The notes under the pieces were generated by a model. The model was not told the DNA's origin, did not search any database, and saw only the letters and a list, made by a program, of their open reading frames with translations. Source: Phenylobacterium deserti (GTDB lineage: Bacteria; Pseudomonadota; Alphaproteobacteria; Caulobacterales; Caulobacteraceae). Taken from it: a stretch of 64,000 bases of DNA. The stretch is taken from positions 241,133 to 305,132 of the forward strand of contig NZ_QFYR01000005.1 in the NCBI RefSeq assembly GCF_003254705.1, written 5' to 3'. The position numbers and the translations under genes are program-made. Positions 63,852 through 64,000 of this stretch are shown here, piece after piece (the stretch's first letter is position 1; every line of letters begins with the position of its first letter).

Positions 63852-64000
63852 CTACTCGATGATCTTGGCCACGACGCCGGCGCCGACGGTCCGGCCGCCT
63901 TCGCGAATGGCGAAGCGCAGGCCTTGGTCCATGGCGATCGGGGTGATCAGCTCGACGTCCAGCTCGGCGTTGTCGCCCGGCATGATCATTTCCACGCCTT
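63852..64000 (-). CDS. tuf: Elongation factor Tu, C-terminal 48 residues (5' end beyond window)
   Basis: The last 48 codons are visible and end [11 protein letters not shown] then TAG (63852-63854). [36 protein letters not shown] matches domain III of EF-Tu. The protein delivers aminoacyl-tRNA to the ribosome. The rest of the gene, and probably fusA, rpsG and rpsL, lies past the window end. The terminator cuts it off from the DUF2807 gene. Confidence 0.95.
   Translation of the reverse strand, partial: GVEMIMPGDNAELDVELITPIAMDQGLRFAIREGGRTVGAGVVAKIIE

Overview
This 64 kb window comes from the chromosome of a GC-rich alphaproteobacterium. It is most likely a member of the Caulobacteraceae (Caulobacter/Phenylobacterium type). 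Supporting signs are very high third-position GC, a lipoprotein of the CC0125/CC1285 type, a DUF1489 protein, the crcB-rluC-ATP12-pccB gene order, a 338-residue RpoA with a GTG start, and a GCTA-type -10 element before a tRNA gene. I see no prophage, insertion sequence, CRISPR array, plasmid gene or toxin-antitoxin pair. The window is core chromosome with some accessory secretion, transport and efflux genes.

Positions 1-7.5 kb hold two tandem secreted RTX-type proteins, the second a GH16 glucanase carrying three near-identical C-terminal modules. They are followed by a DUF1489 protein, an enoyl-CoA hydratase and a cNMP-binding patatin-like phospholipase. A very small gene at 7385-7453 encodes 22 residues. 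It has its own candidate promoter and terminator, and a Shine-Dalgarno region that could pair with about 17 nt of the 16S rRNA 3' end. This is the most intriguing item in the window.

Positions 7.6-16.5 kb form a nutrient-uptake block: a secreted penicillin/AHL-acylase-type amidase, a TonB-dependent receptor translationally coupled to an exported dipeptidase, and a GH43 xylosidase downstream of an MFS sugar-acid transporter. Positions 16.7-40 kb are mixed housekeeping: isovaleryl-CoA dehydrogenase, a GH24-like membrane protein, MgtE with an upstream tRNA-Leu(GAG), a FliN-family protein, LipB, both propionyl-CoA carboxylase subunits at separate sites, MsrB, a K+-channel-like protein with an altered filter, a BON protein, ATP12, CrcB, two pseudouridine synthases, RarA, a DegP/Q-type protease, a Tet-type MFS exporter, a frameshifted cupin gene and an NPP-type phosphodiesterase.

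Positions 39.9-64 kb carry the ribosomal protein/RNA polymerase supercluster on the minus strand. It runs tuf (cut by the window end), a DUF2807 (GIN-domain) gene, rpsJ-rplC-rplD-rplW-rplB-rpsS-rplV-rpsC-rplP-rpmC-rpsQ-rplN-rplX-rplE-rpsN-rpsH-rplF-rplR-rpsE-rpmD-rplO-secY-adk. An 8.4 kb block then intervenes (adenine deaminase, an acyl-CoA-synthetase/GNAT fusion, and an RND pump with its adaptor) before rpsM-rpsK-rpoA-rplQ. The split alpha operon has a good promoter of its own, and the S10 operon has a strong promoter about 240 nt upstream of rpsJ followed by a leader able to fold.

All calls come from reading the sequence and from remembered family motifs; no database search was run. Start codons were chosen by Shine-Dalgarno spacing, family start position and overlap with neighbours, and uncertain cases are flagged.
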